From Candidatus Sabulitectum sp. (GTDB taxonomy: Bacteria; Fermentibacterota; Fermentibacteria; Fermentibacterales; JCC-6): a DNA stretch of 9,494 nt. The translations under genes were made by a program, and so were the position numbers. Location: contig JAOZLN010000071.1 of NCBI GenBank assembly GCA_029934845.1, positions 1 through 9,494 on the forward strand, in the 5' to 3' direction. Under the pieces are notes generated by a model, which was not told the DNA's origin, did no database searches, and was given only the letters and a program-made list of their open reading frames with translations. Every line of letters starts with the position of its first letter. The stretch's first letter is position 1. This document shows, in pieces, positions 1 through 6,607 of this stretch.

Positions 1-166
1 CCTCCTGATCTTCGTTGTCATCAGGTTCCTCCTGATCTTCGTTGTCATCAGGTTCCTCCTGATCTTCGTTGTCATCAGGTTCTTCCTGATCTTCATTGTC
101 ATCAGGTTCTTCCTGATCTTCATTGTCATCAGGTTCCTCCTGATTCTCATTCTCGTCAGGTGGAGG
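1..166 (-). repeat. 27-bp in-frame tandem repeat encoding EEPDDNEDQ
   Basis: Five complete 27-bp units lie at 113-139, 86-112, 59-85, 32-58 and 5-31 (read on the minus strand), and a sixth begins at bases 4-1 and leaves the window. Each encodes EEPDDNEDQ, six acidic residues in nine. A degenerate older unit (PPPDENENQ) sits at 140-166. The units differ only by silent changes: the first Glu codon is GAG, GAA, GAA, GAG, GAG and the Asn codon is AAT, AAT, AAC, AAC, AAC in order of translation. The last two complete units are identical. The total copy number cannot be seen here. Confidence 0.97.
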
Positions 167-613
167 AGGTTCATTCCGGGAAAGCCACTTAAGTGCTACT
201 TCGTAATTCTGGCGTGTCCGCTCTGATGAATCTCCGGTTGTTATCTCCGGGGTCAGCATTTCGACCACGCTTTCTACACCAGCATAATCCTCATTCAACA
301 TAGCATTGCCCAGCCTTGCAGATGAGCGGGCTTCAAGCAGTGTATCGCCTTCAAATACATTTTCCGGAAAAGTAGAAAGTAAACTGTCTGCGGTGAACAG
401 GTCTCCCAGAGCAAAACCGGAAACCGCAATGTTGTATATGGCTCTTTGATTGTCAGGCATTCTTTTAATAATTTCTTCCAGGAGAACGGCGGAATCATCT
501 AATCTGCCCTGCTCGATAAGCTCATCTGCCTGAAGATAAAGGTCAAGAAGAGGCGTTCGATCTGTCGAGGAAAGCAGTGTCATGATCATGATCAGCAAAG
601 CTGTAAAAATCAT
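1..613 (-). CDS. batC: BatC-like TPR protein with acidic repeat tail (3' end beyond window)
   Basis: An open frame begins with ATG at 613 and stays open for 204 codons to the left edge, so the C-terminus is missing. Residues about 1-15 are hydrophobic (MIFTALLIMIMTLL) and could be a signal peptide or membrane anchor, although no basic residue precedes them. Residues about 24-145 are helical with TPR-like spacing (LYLQADELIEQGRLDDSAVLLEEI, then NQRAIYNIAVSGFALGD) and end in NYEVALKWLS, which resembles the end of the TPR unit in BatC-type proteins. A proline stretch (EPPPP) follows, then acidic nine-residue repeats from residue 159. The ATG overlaps the stop of the upstream VWA gene as ATGA (610-613), with AAGGG 4 bases before it. 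Position after two VWA genes is the usual place of BatC, a periplasmic or membrane-associated scaffold. The family call is good; the exact role is not known. A low-complexity charged tail is, from memory, common in such proteins. Confidence 0.82.
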   Translation of the reverse strand, partial: MIFTALLIMIMTLLSSTDRTPLLDLYLQADELIEQGRLDDSAVLLEEIIKRMPDNQRAIYNIAVSGFALGDLFTADSLLSTFPENVFEGDTLLEARSSARLGNAMLNEDYAGVESVVEMLTPEITTGDSSERTRQNYEVALKWLSRNEPPPPDENENQEEPDDNEDQEEPDDNEDQEEPDDNEDQEEPDDNEDQEEPDDNEDQE

Positions 614-1587
614 TGTTCCCTTCTTTCCCACAAAGCTGCAAGCATTATAAGTAGCAGAGCGGCACCAATAAAGAACTGGAATCTTCTTGCTCCGGCTGCA
701 CCTGCAATGTCAGCATCTGCCTGTGCTGAACTGCGGTTAAGAAGCTCATTTATGGGTCCGGTAAGATCTCCGGCTTCTGATATCCTTGTGTAAAATCCAC
801 CGGTTTCCTCTGCCAATTCCTGTAACCATTCCTCTTCTAGAACTGTTTTTACCGTATCTCCCTGCCAAATCAGCGGTCCGTTATCTCCAGGAACAGACAC
901 AGGAGAATCTCCTCCGGTTCCTATTGTAACAAGAGCCATCCTGCGATCATGCGCTTCATTGATCGCATCGTTAAGGGTATAATCGTGGAAGCCTCCATCA
1001 GAGAATATTATTCCAACTCGTGCCTCCATATCCATGTCTGGAAGTGCAGTAGCCATAACATCCACCAGATTGTTCAGGGCAGTTCCCTCCGGAAGCGAGA
1101 CAGCATCCGCAGGACCGGAAGGTATTCTTTCCAGTATAAAGTCATTATCAAGTGTTATTGGAACAGCAAGTCTGGCATGACCGCTGAAAAGAACAAGGCT
1201 GAACCTGGTTTCTGGCATTGCTCGTATGATACGCCGAATTTCAATTGCAGATCTTCCAAGCCGTGAAGGTGTTTCATCGTCACTCCACATAGAACGTGAA
1301 ACATCCAGTGCAAAAACCACATTCGCTCCACCGCCGGGAATGTATGCCGGAGATGTTCCCCATACCGGACCTGCAGCACCCAGTGCAAGAAGAACTATGG
1401 CAACCGATATTAGAATGCGTGACACTTTGTGCTGCGACGGAGCAGAAATACCCATTCTCTCCCACAAAACCGGGCGGACAAATCGACGCAACCTTTTTTC
1501 GTCAACACGAAGCCATCGTAGTCTAAGCCACCAGTACAGCGGACCTGCAAGGGCAAGAATAACCATCCAAGGTCTCTGAAATTCCAT
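610..1587 (-). CDS. batB: BatB-like membrane VWA-domain protein
   Basis: This is a 325-residue protein with hydrophobic segments at about 8-21, 57-74 and 304-320, and a von Willebrand factor A domain between the second and third. The metal-ion-dependent adhesion site (MIDAS) is intact: DVSRSM (Asp95, Ser97, Ser99), the Thr loop at EGTALNN (Thr169), and FSDGG (Asp197). The stretch GDTVKTVLEEEWLQELAEET followed by GG matches the end of BatB-type VWA domains. The protein should bind a divalent metal and a protein partner at the membrane; it is not an enzyme. I placed the start at ATG 1587-1585, overlapping the previous stop as TAATG, because AGGAGG lies 9 bases upstream. An in-frame ATG at 1623 would add 12 poorly hydrophobic residues (MESVSGHRRGAV) and place the Shine-Dalgarno inside the gene. 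It sits between the BatA-like and BatC-like genes, the standard Bat order. Confidence 0.9.
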   Translation of the reverse strand: MEFQRPWMVILALAGPLYWWLRLRWLRVDEKRLRRFVRPVLWERMGISAPSQHKVSRILISVAIVLLALGAAGPVWGTSPAYIPGGGANVVFALDVSRSMWSDDETPSRLGRSAIEIRRIIRAMPETRFSLVLFSGHARLAVPITLDNDFILERIPSGPADAVSLPEGTALNNLVDVMATALPDMDMEARVGIIFSDGGFHDYTLNDAINEAHDRRMALVTIGTGGDSPVSVPGDNGPLIWQGDTVKTVLEEEWLQELAEETGGFYTRISEAGDLTGPINELLNRSSAQADADIAGAAGARRFQFFIGAALLLIMLAALWERREQ

Positions 1588-2531
1588 TACCGCCCCCCTC
1601 CTGTGACCCGAAACACTTTCCATCTGGAAAATTCACCAACAGCAAGAAGAAGCAACGCCCATATCAGCCATCCCAGATAATGATCTCTGTAGACAAAAAG
1701 ACCTTTCTCCGGAAGAGTAGATGCTTCCAGAGAATCTATTGAAGCGTATACACTTTCAAGATCGTCTTTGTTGTACACATTGAAAAGTCTGCCGTTATTC
1801 AATTCTGCAATGGCAGTAAGAGTTTCTCTGTCTACCTCGTATTCACCGTTCTCTCTGCCGATGGCTACTGTGTACACTGCAATACTGTCTCCGTGGAGAA
1901 CACTCACAGCTTCTGCAACTGTTATTGGATCTACAACTCCGGCAGTCTCTACACCATCTGAGAGAAGAACAATTACACGCCTGTCGGTACTGGAAGAACC
2001 AAGCCCCCTGGCTGCCGCCGAAAGCCCGGAACCTATTGCTGTACCATCTGTAAGAAATCCAAGTTCAGCATTAGATATAAATCTGGTCAGTGTGGAATGA
2101 TCAAAAGTGGGAGGACATATGGTTATGGGTTCTGCCGCATATAGAACAAGCCCTATCCGGTCATTTGGTCGATTTTCTATGAATTCCAGTGCAGCATCTT
2201 TTGCAACTTCCAGTCTGTTTGGATTGTAGTCTTCTGCCAGCATACTTGTTGATACATCAAGAGCAATAACAATATCAACTCCCTCACCCGGGTCTGGAAG
2301 CCGCTCAAAACCACTCTGTGGTCTTGCAAGAGCAATAATCAGAAAAAGAAGACCAATCCACGGGATAAATACCGTAAAAATGTTTCCAGAGGTTACAGTG
2401 GGTGTATTTGCAAATGGGCCGGTAAAAGTCGCGCCTCTTTTTTGGTTATCGCCCTTATTCCGCATAGCAAGCGAAATGAAAGCGATCACCGGGTAGAGAA
2501 AAAGAATCTGCCAGAATGCAAATCTTATCAT
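1587..2531 (-). CDS. batA: BatA-like membrane VWA-domain protein
   Basis: This is a 314-residue protein with hydrophobic segments at about 5-23, 52-69 and 285-302. A VWA domain lies between the second and third segments. MIDAS residues are complete: LDVSTSM (Asp92, Ser94, Ser96), DGTAIGSGL (Thr164) and LSDGVETAG (Asp192). The sequence NPNRLEVAKDAALEFIENRP then NDRIGLVLYA is typical of BatA-type proteins. It should sit in the cytoplasmic membrane and bind a partner through a metal ion. I chose ATG 2531-2529, which overlaps the previous stop as ATGA and has GGGAG 8 bases upstream. A GTG three codons earlier (2540) overlaps that ribosome binding site and is unlikely. The stop TAA overlaps the next start by one base. 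MoxR-family ATPases encoded nearby are the likely partners of VWA proteins; that partnership is known for the family and inferred here. Confidence 0.9.
   Translation of the reverse strand: MIRFAFWQILFLYPVIAFISLAMRNKGDNQKRGATFTGPFANTPTVTSGNIFTVFIPWIGLLFLIIALARPQSGFERLPDPGEGVDIVIALDVSTSMLAEDYNPNRLEVAKDAALEFIENRPNDRIGLVLYAAEPITICPPTFDHSTLTRFISNAELGFLTDGTAIGSGLSAAARGLGSSSTDRRVIVLLSDGVETAGVVDPITVAEAVSVLHGDSIAVYTVAIGRENGEYEVDRETLTAIAELNNGRLFNVYNKDDLESVYASIDSLEASTLPEKGLFVYRDHYLGWLIWALLLLAVGEFSRWKVFRVTGGGR
1597..1602 (-). promoter_or_regulatory. Strong ribosome binding site of the BatB-like gene
   Basis: AGGAGG at 1602-1597, followed by a run of G, lies 9 bases before the ATG at 1587, inside the 3' end of the BatA-like gene. 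It settles the start of the BatB-like protein against the in-frame ATG at 1623. Confidence 0.75.
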
Positions 2532-3367
2532 CGTGACCACTCCCGCCTGAGTTTTGCAAGTTTTCTGATAAAGCCCTCTGCCCGTTCCCTGGAACTGCCC
2601 CAGTCAGCAAACCTCTGCAGGGTTGTTTCTTTAAGAATCGGCGACGCATGTTCAAGAAACTTACGACCTTTTGCAGTTGCGGCGATGGCTCTGGCAATCT
2701 GGTTCAAGGTAAGAGCTTTATTCACAACACCAAACTTACCTGCCGCTGTTGCTCTGAATTGAGCATCAACCTCTGTATACAATTCAGGCCAGTGGCCATG
2801 TATGAAGTTCTCGGATTCAAGCAATGCAAGTGCCTCATTCTCTGCTTCTTTACCTGCAGGAATCCGGACAACCTGCTCTTGTTCAACTGTATTCTTCTTT
2901 TTCTTTCGTTTTATAACATAGAAAACAACTGCTGATGCAAGAATCACACCGGCAATGGTTAAAAGCCATGGGAAATCCGGAGGTGCTCCCCACGCAAGCC
3001 AGAAAGAGACATTTCTTGAATAATCCTCTGGAAGTCCTGGTGGAATATCCATGAATCCCGGAAAGGGCGGGAATGAGGGGATCATAAGAGAATCCGGGAA
3101 CCATCCGTTTACTGCAATAATCGGTGGCTCCAGAAAAAGAGTATCTCCCTGGTAATTCCATGCGGTTAATATCGGAAGAGTCAGACTGTCAGAGAATACA
3201 ATTGGCACTATGATGAACAATCCGCTGTCTGATTCAAGAACAGAGAATGATTCACTGCTGTTCAGTTCTTCACATGAATAGCCTTCAGGAAGAGCATAAT
3301 CAACTTCAAATGGAACACCGGGGTACGCATTTGCCAGAGCAGAAAAAAGAAGAAGCATGTGAAACAT
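2528..3367 (-). CDS. Short BatD/DUF4381-like envelope protein, one TM segment
   Basis: This 279-residue protein starts with a short cleavable-looking signal peptide (MFHMLLLFSALANA, then YPG, an A-x-A site). Residues about 15-130 form an extracytoplasmic, beta-rich and proline-rich region with SFPPFPGFMDIPPGLP near its end. A transmembrane helix follows at about 134-152, then the stop-transfer run KRKKKK (153-158) and a cytoplasmic tail of about 120 residues. The tail (ELYTEVDAQFRATAAGKFGV, then LTLNQIARAI) has the pattern of the C-terminal domain seen in BatD and DUF4381 proteins: an aromatic helix, an RxY/F-like segment, then a TxxEI-like helix. Its place between DUF58 and BatA is where DUF4381 genes often lie. 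The outer region is far shorter than in classical BatD. The start ATG overlaps the DUF58 stop as TGATG, with AAGGAG 9 bases upstream. The function is unknown; a link between envelope and cytoplasmic partners is inferred. Confidence 0.78.
   Translation of the reverse strand: MFHMLLLFSALANAYPGVPFEVDYALPEGYSCEELNSSESFSVLESDSGLFIIVPIVFSDSLTLPILTAWNYQGDTLFLEPPIIAVNGWFPDSLMIPSFPPFPGFMDIPPGLPEDYSRNVSFWLAWGAPPDFPWLLTIAGVILASAVVFYVIKRKKKKNTVEQEQVVRIPAGKEAENEALALLESENFIHGHWPELYTEVDAQFRATAAGKFGVVNKALTLNQIARAIAATAKGRKFLEHASPILKETTLQRFADWGSSRERAEGFIRKLAKLRREWSR
2540..2544 (-). promoter_or_regulatory. Ribosome binding site of the BatA-like gene
   Basis: GGGAG at 2544-2540 lies 8 bases before ATG 2531. It overlaps the alternative GTG start at 2540, which argues against that start. 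Confidence 0.6.
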
Positions 3368-4254
3368 CAGTGGGCTCTCCTTTTCTTTCTTAAATGAAAG
3401 AATCTTCTTAGAGGAAGAATAAGATCTTCAGTTGTAGATATGCTTACAACATCAAGTTTGGTGCGTTTGCATAGCAGTTCTCTTTGTGCTGTCTGCTCCT
3501 GCACTTTAACAGCAAAGGCTCTCTGCCAGCCTGCAGAGGATGTATTTACAACTGATTCCCGGCCTGATTCCGGGTCTCTGAACCTGATCCTGCCCACATC
3601 CGGCACTCTCAGTTCTCGAGGATCATATACATGGATTCCAACCAGATCGTGCTTCCGCGAAAATACCTTCAGCTGTCTCTCCCCTTTTGAGCCAAATCTG
3701 AAATCACTCACAAGAAAGATCAATGCCCGTTTCTTCAAGACTCTTCCAAGGAATCGAAGTGCAATTTCCACATCTGCTTTCTCTTTATAATCACTGGCTT
3801 GAAGAACCCTTCTTATAAGGGCCAGAGAATGAGCCCTTCCTTTATCCGGAGGCATGTAATCGTGAACTTTGTTGCCATAAGTGAGCAGCCCGACCCTGTC
3901 ATTACTTCTTGCGGCTGAAAGTGCAAGTACAGCAGCTGTCTCAGCAACTCGATCTGCTTTTGTAATATTAACTGAGCCAAAGTTAAGACTACCGGATACA
4001 TCTACAACCAGCATGACCAGAAGCTCTCTCTCCTCGGTCAGGAGTTTTACAAAAGGAGTGTTTGAACGAGCGGTTACATTCCAGTCTATCAGTCTTGGGT
4101 CGTCCCCTTCCACATACGGTCTGTAGTCGCTGAACTCCATTCCCTGACCGCGAAAAACAGAGCGGTAATCACCACCGACAAGTTGATCAACAAGTTTCCT
4201 GGTGTGTATCTCTATTCTCTGCACCCGGCGAAAAAGGCTGTGTGTGTTTTCCAT
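3367..4254 (-). CDS. DUF58 family protein (soluble VWA-like partner of MoxR)
   Basis: This 295-residue protein carries the DUF58 signature at residues 38-77: GMEFSDYRPYVEGDDPRLID followed by WNVTARSNTPFVKLL. A VWA-like fold follows with DVSGS (Asp85, Ser87, Ser89) and a later acidic loop, VSDF (183-185). No membrane segment is visible, so this is the short soluble type of DUF58 protein, unlike longer members with N-terminal TM helices. The C-terminus is very basic (HLRKKRRAH). DUF58 genes almost always follow moxR, and here the gap is 5 bases, the largest gap in the window; GGTGA lies 5 bases before the ATG. The role is inferred from family context: a VWA-like adaptor handled by the MoxR ATPase. 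The biochemical function of DUF58 is not established. Confidence 0.93.
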   Translation of the reverse strand: MENTHSLFRRVQRIEIHTRKLVDQLVGGDYRSVFRGQGMEFSDYRPYVEGDDPRLIDWNVTARSNTPFVKLLTEERELLVMLVVDVSGSLNFGSVNITKADRVAETAAVLALSAARSNDRVGLLTYGNKVHDYMPPDKGRAHSLALIRRVLQASDYKEKADVEIALRFLGRVLKKRALIFLVSDFRFGSKGERQLKVFSRKHDLVGIHVYDPRELRVPDVGRIRFRDPESGRESVVNTSSAGWQRAFAVKVQEQTAQRELLCKRTKLDVVSISTTEDLILPLRRFFHLRKKRRAH

Positions 4255-4259
4255 TCAGA

Positions 4260-5258
4260 TCACCGTTTTGTTACTGGAACCTTGTCGAGGATACTCGTAA
4301 GCATTTCCTCCACAGTTACTTCTTCAGCCTCGGCCTCAAATGATCTCATTATTCTGTGTCTGAGTACATCCATGGCTACTTCCTTTACCAGATCCGGAGT
4401 TACAAAAGCCTGACCTGTAAGCAGCGCCCTGGATCTGGCAGCAGCCAGAATGGAAAGAGAGCCCCTGGGGCTTGCGCCTACAGTAATAAGATCCTCCAGG
4501 TCTCTAAGTCTGTGCAGCTTTGGATGCCTGGTAGCGTCTACCAGTCTGACAACATAGTCAAGAATATCTTCTTCAACGAGGATTCGCTTCGAAAGATTCT
4601 GTAATTCACGCAACTTCTCAGTTGAAAGAACAGGTGAAGCCGATGGTTTATCTGTACCTCCCATACGCTTGAGAATTTCAAGTTCCTCGTCTGGTGTAGG
4701 ATAAGTCACAATCAACTTCATCATAAAACGATCGATCTGCGCCTCAGGGAGAGGATAGGTTCCTTCCTGTTCAATGGGATTCTGTGTTGCCATTACAAAG
4801 AAAGGCTTGGGAAGTTTGTGTGTTATGCCCCCAAAAGTAACCTGCCTCTCCTCCATTGCCTCCAGAAGAGCACTCTGTACTTTGGCAGGCGCCCTGTTTA
4901 TCTCGTCAGCCAAAATCATCTGGGCAAAGATCGGGCCCATTCGCTCTACAAATGTACCCTTTGCAGGCTGGTAGATCATGGTTCCAGTAATGTCAGCCGG
5001 AAGAATATCAGGAGTAAATTGAATGCGACTGAAATCTGCATTCAGGCACTTCGACAAAGTACTTGCCGCCAGCGTTTTTGCCAGACCCGGTACTCCTTCG
5101 ATCAAAACATGTCCGTCTGAAAGAAGGGCTGTCATCAGGCCAATCCTGAATTCGTCCTGCCCAACAACAACTGAAGAAAACTGCTTTCTAACCTCTTCCA
5201 GTAAACCAGAAGCTTCTTCAACCTCTATTGCCAACTGCTCAACTCTTTCTCTGGCCAT
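4260..5258 (-). CDS. moxR: MoxR-family AAA+ ATPase
   Basis: This 332-residue protein has a complete AAA+ set. Walker A is GVPGLAKT (55-62), Walker B is ILADEIN (115-121, Asp118-Glu119), sensor 1 is ATQNP (157-161), a probable arginine finger is in AQIDRF (Arg177), and sensor 2 is GASPRGS (261-267, Arg265). The N-terminal VVGQDE and the segment EGTYPLPEAQIDRFM are hallmarks of MoxR. The length is normal for the family. It should be a cytoplasmic hexamer that hydrolyses ATP to remodel or activate VWA-domain client proteins, four of which (DUF58, two membrane VWA proteins and possibly the BatD-like tail) are encoded directly downstream. AAGGAG lies 5 bases before the ATG, which overlaps the stop of the phosphomutase gene by one base (TAATG). 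Confidence 0.97.
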   Translation of the reverse strand: MARERVEQLAIEVEEASGLLEEVRKQFSSVVVGQDEFRIGLMTALLSDGHVLIEGVPGLAKTLAASTLSKCLNADFSRIQFTPDILPADITGTMIYQPAKGTFVERMGPIFAQMILADEINRAPAKVQSALLEAMEERQVTFGGITHKLPKPFFVMATQNPIEQEGTYPLPEAQIDRFMMKLIVTYPTPDEELEILKRMGGTDKPSASPVLSTEKLRELQNLSKRILVEEDILDYVVRLVDATRHPKLHRLRDLEDLITVGASPRGSLSILAAARSRALLTGQAFVTPDLVKEVAMDVLRHRIMRSFEAEAEEVTVEEMLTSILDKVPVTKR

Positions 5259-6607
5259 TACAACTCCTTCCGGGCTTTCTGCAGAATGGTTCTCATTACC
5301 TGTTCATACTGTTTCAGCTGATGAATAGTTCCAGCTTCAAAACGCATGACCAGTACAGGCTGGGTATTAGAAGCTCTGAGCAATCCCCATCCATTCTTGA
5401 ATTCCACTCTCACTCCATCAATATCGTTAAATATATAGTTCTGGCTGTTCAGTATTTGCTTTACTTTCTCGACAATTGTGAATTTTATTGAATCATCACA
5501 TTCTTCTCGGATCTCGGGAGTTGCCATTACCGGCGGCAGTTGAGATGTTAAAGAAGAAACAGGACCATCTGCGTGTTCAGCGATCTCCAGGAACCTCAAT
5601 GTAGCATAAAGAGCATCGTCATAACCGTAATACCTGTCACGAAAGAAAATATGACCACTCATCTCTCCGGCAAGAAGGGCATTCTCTTTCAACATTCCCT
5701 CTTTGATTATTGAATGACCGGTAGGAAACATCATTGCTTTGCCACCCATGGATTCAACATGGGAAAAAAATACGCTGGAAGCCTTTACTTCGCTGATAAT
5801 TGTTGCACCCGGATTGTCCACCAGCAGTGCGCCTGCAAGTACGCACAGAATACGGTCACCAAAAATAACCTGCCCATTCTCGTCAACAATACCAATTCGA
5901 TCAGCATCACCATCAAAAGCAATGCCCAGATCACACTTCTCTTTTACTACAGTCTCGCTGAGATGTTTGAGATTACTGACAACTGTTGGATCAGGATGGT
6001 GATTGGGGAAAGTACCGTCAGCATCACAGAAAAGGGGCACAACTCTGTGTCCAAGTTGTTTTAAAAGTGCTACTGCACAGTCACCTCCGGTACCGTTACC
6101 TGCATCCACTGCCACCTTAAGAGACACCTGTGGAGAAAATTCAGACCTTAGTCTGTCCATGTATGCCTCTCGAACACTGACTGTCTGCATCTGAGGAATC
6201 TCATTCTGAATTTCCTCCACAGCTTCCACCTTCTGCTGAATCTCTGTAATGGCATCTCCCCACAAGGTGTGAAGACCCTTCATTATCTTGAAACCGTTGT
6301 ACTCTGCAGGATTATGACTTCCTGTTATCATTACCGTAATGGCAAGCTTCATGGTATATGCCGCAAAGTATGTCATAGGCGTGGTCTGCTCGCCAAGATC
6401 GACCACTGTGCATCCTGACAGGGCCGCTCCACGGGCAAGCTGATCTCGTAGGCGTATTCCGGTGGATCTGCAATCTCTTCCTATGGCAAACACTCCTCCA
6501 TCTGCCATAGTTCCCAGAACGAAGCCAATCTTCGATACTGTTTTGTTGTCAAGATCCTTGTCAGCAATTCCTCTGATATCATATTTCCTGAAAATTTGTT
6601 TATTCAT
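5258..6607 (-). CDS. Phosphomannomutase/phosphoglucomutase (AlgC type)
   Basis: A 449-residue alpha-D-phosphohexomutase with every active-site loop intact. The phosphoserine loop is TGSHNP (95-100, catalytic Ser97) followed by YNGFKI. The metal loop is DGDADR (232-237), the sugar-binding loop is GEMSGH (314-319), and the phosphate-binding loop is RASNTQP (411-417). TGSHNP with GEMSGH and PTGHSIIK matches the bacterial PMM/PGM (AlgC/ManB) group, not GlmM. The enzyme would interconvert mannose or glucose 6- and 1-phosphates, supplying GDP-mannose or UDP-glucose for envelope or exopolysaccharide synthesis; which sugar is preferred cannot be read from the sequence. The start overlaps the upstream stop as ATGA (6604-6607), with AGGAG 7 bases before it. 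It is an unusual but firmly coupled neighbour of MoxR. Confidence 0.95.
   Translation of the reverse strand: MNKQIFRKYDIRGIADKDLDNKTVSKIGFVLGTMADGGVFAIGRDCRSTGIRLRDQLARGAALSGCTVVDLGEQTTPMTYFAAYTMKLAITVMITGSHNPAEYNGFKIMKGLHTLWGDAITEIQQKVEAVEEIQNEIPQMQTVSVREAYMDRLRSEFSPQVSLKVAVDAGNGTGGDCAVALLKQLGHRVVPLFCDADGTFPNHHPDPTVVSNLKHLSETVVKEKCDLGIAFDGDADRIGIVDENGQVIFGDRILCVLAGALLVDNPGATIISEVKASSVFFSHVESMGGKAMMFPTGHSIIKEGMLKENALLAGEMSGHIFFRDRYYGYDDALYATLRFLEIAEHADGPVSSLTSQLPPVMATPEIREECDDSIKFTIVEKVKQILNSQNYIFNDIDGVRVEFKNGWGLLRASNTQPVLVMRFEAGTIHQLKQYEQVMRTILQKARKEL

Noticed and set aside
1..140. Regular 27-bp repeats suggestive of a CRISPR array
   Set aside because: The units are directly adjacent without spacers, lie in frame in an open gene, and vary only at silent sites, so this is a coding tandem repeat.
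579..594. Palindromic TGATCATGATCA sequence as a possible operator
   Set aside because: It encodes part of the hydrophobic N-terminus (LIMIM) of the BatC-like protein in the middle of a coupled operon, and the repeat follows from ATC/ATG codons.
4255..4259. A promoter or terminator in the only gap between genes
   Set aside because: The gap is 5 bases, contains part of a ribosome binding region, and shows no hairpin or T-run.
5714..6064. Plus-strand open frames such as the 116-codon one here and others at 949-1266, 1226-1579, 3440-3790 and 6596-6991
   Set aside because: They lie opposite genes with clear conserved motifs, show no recognisable domain, and have low-complexity Ser/Thr-rich or Cys-rich composition expected of antisense shadows.
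5258..6607. Phosphoglucosamine mutase (GlmM) as an alternative for the phosphohexomutase
   Set aside because: The active-site loop is TGSHNP with YNGFKI, and the sugar loop is GEMSGH, which fit the AlgC/ManB group; GlmM normally has a SASHN-type loop.
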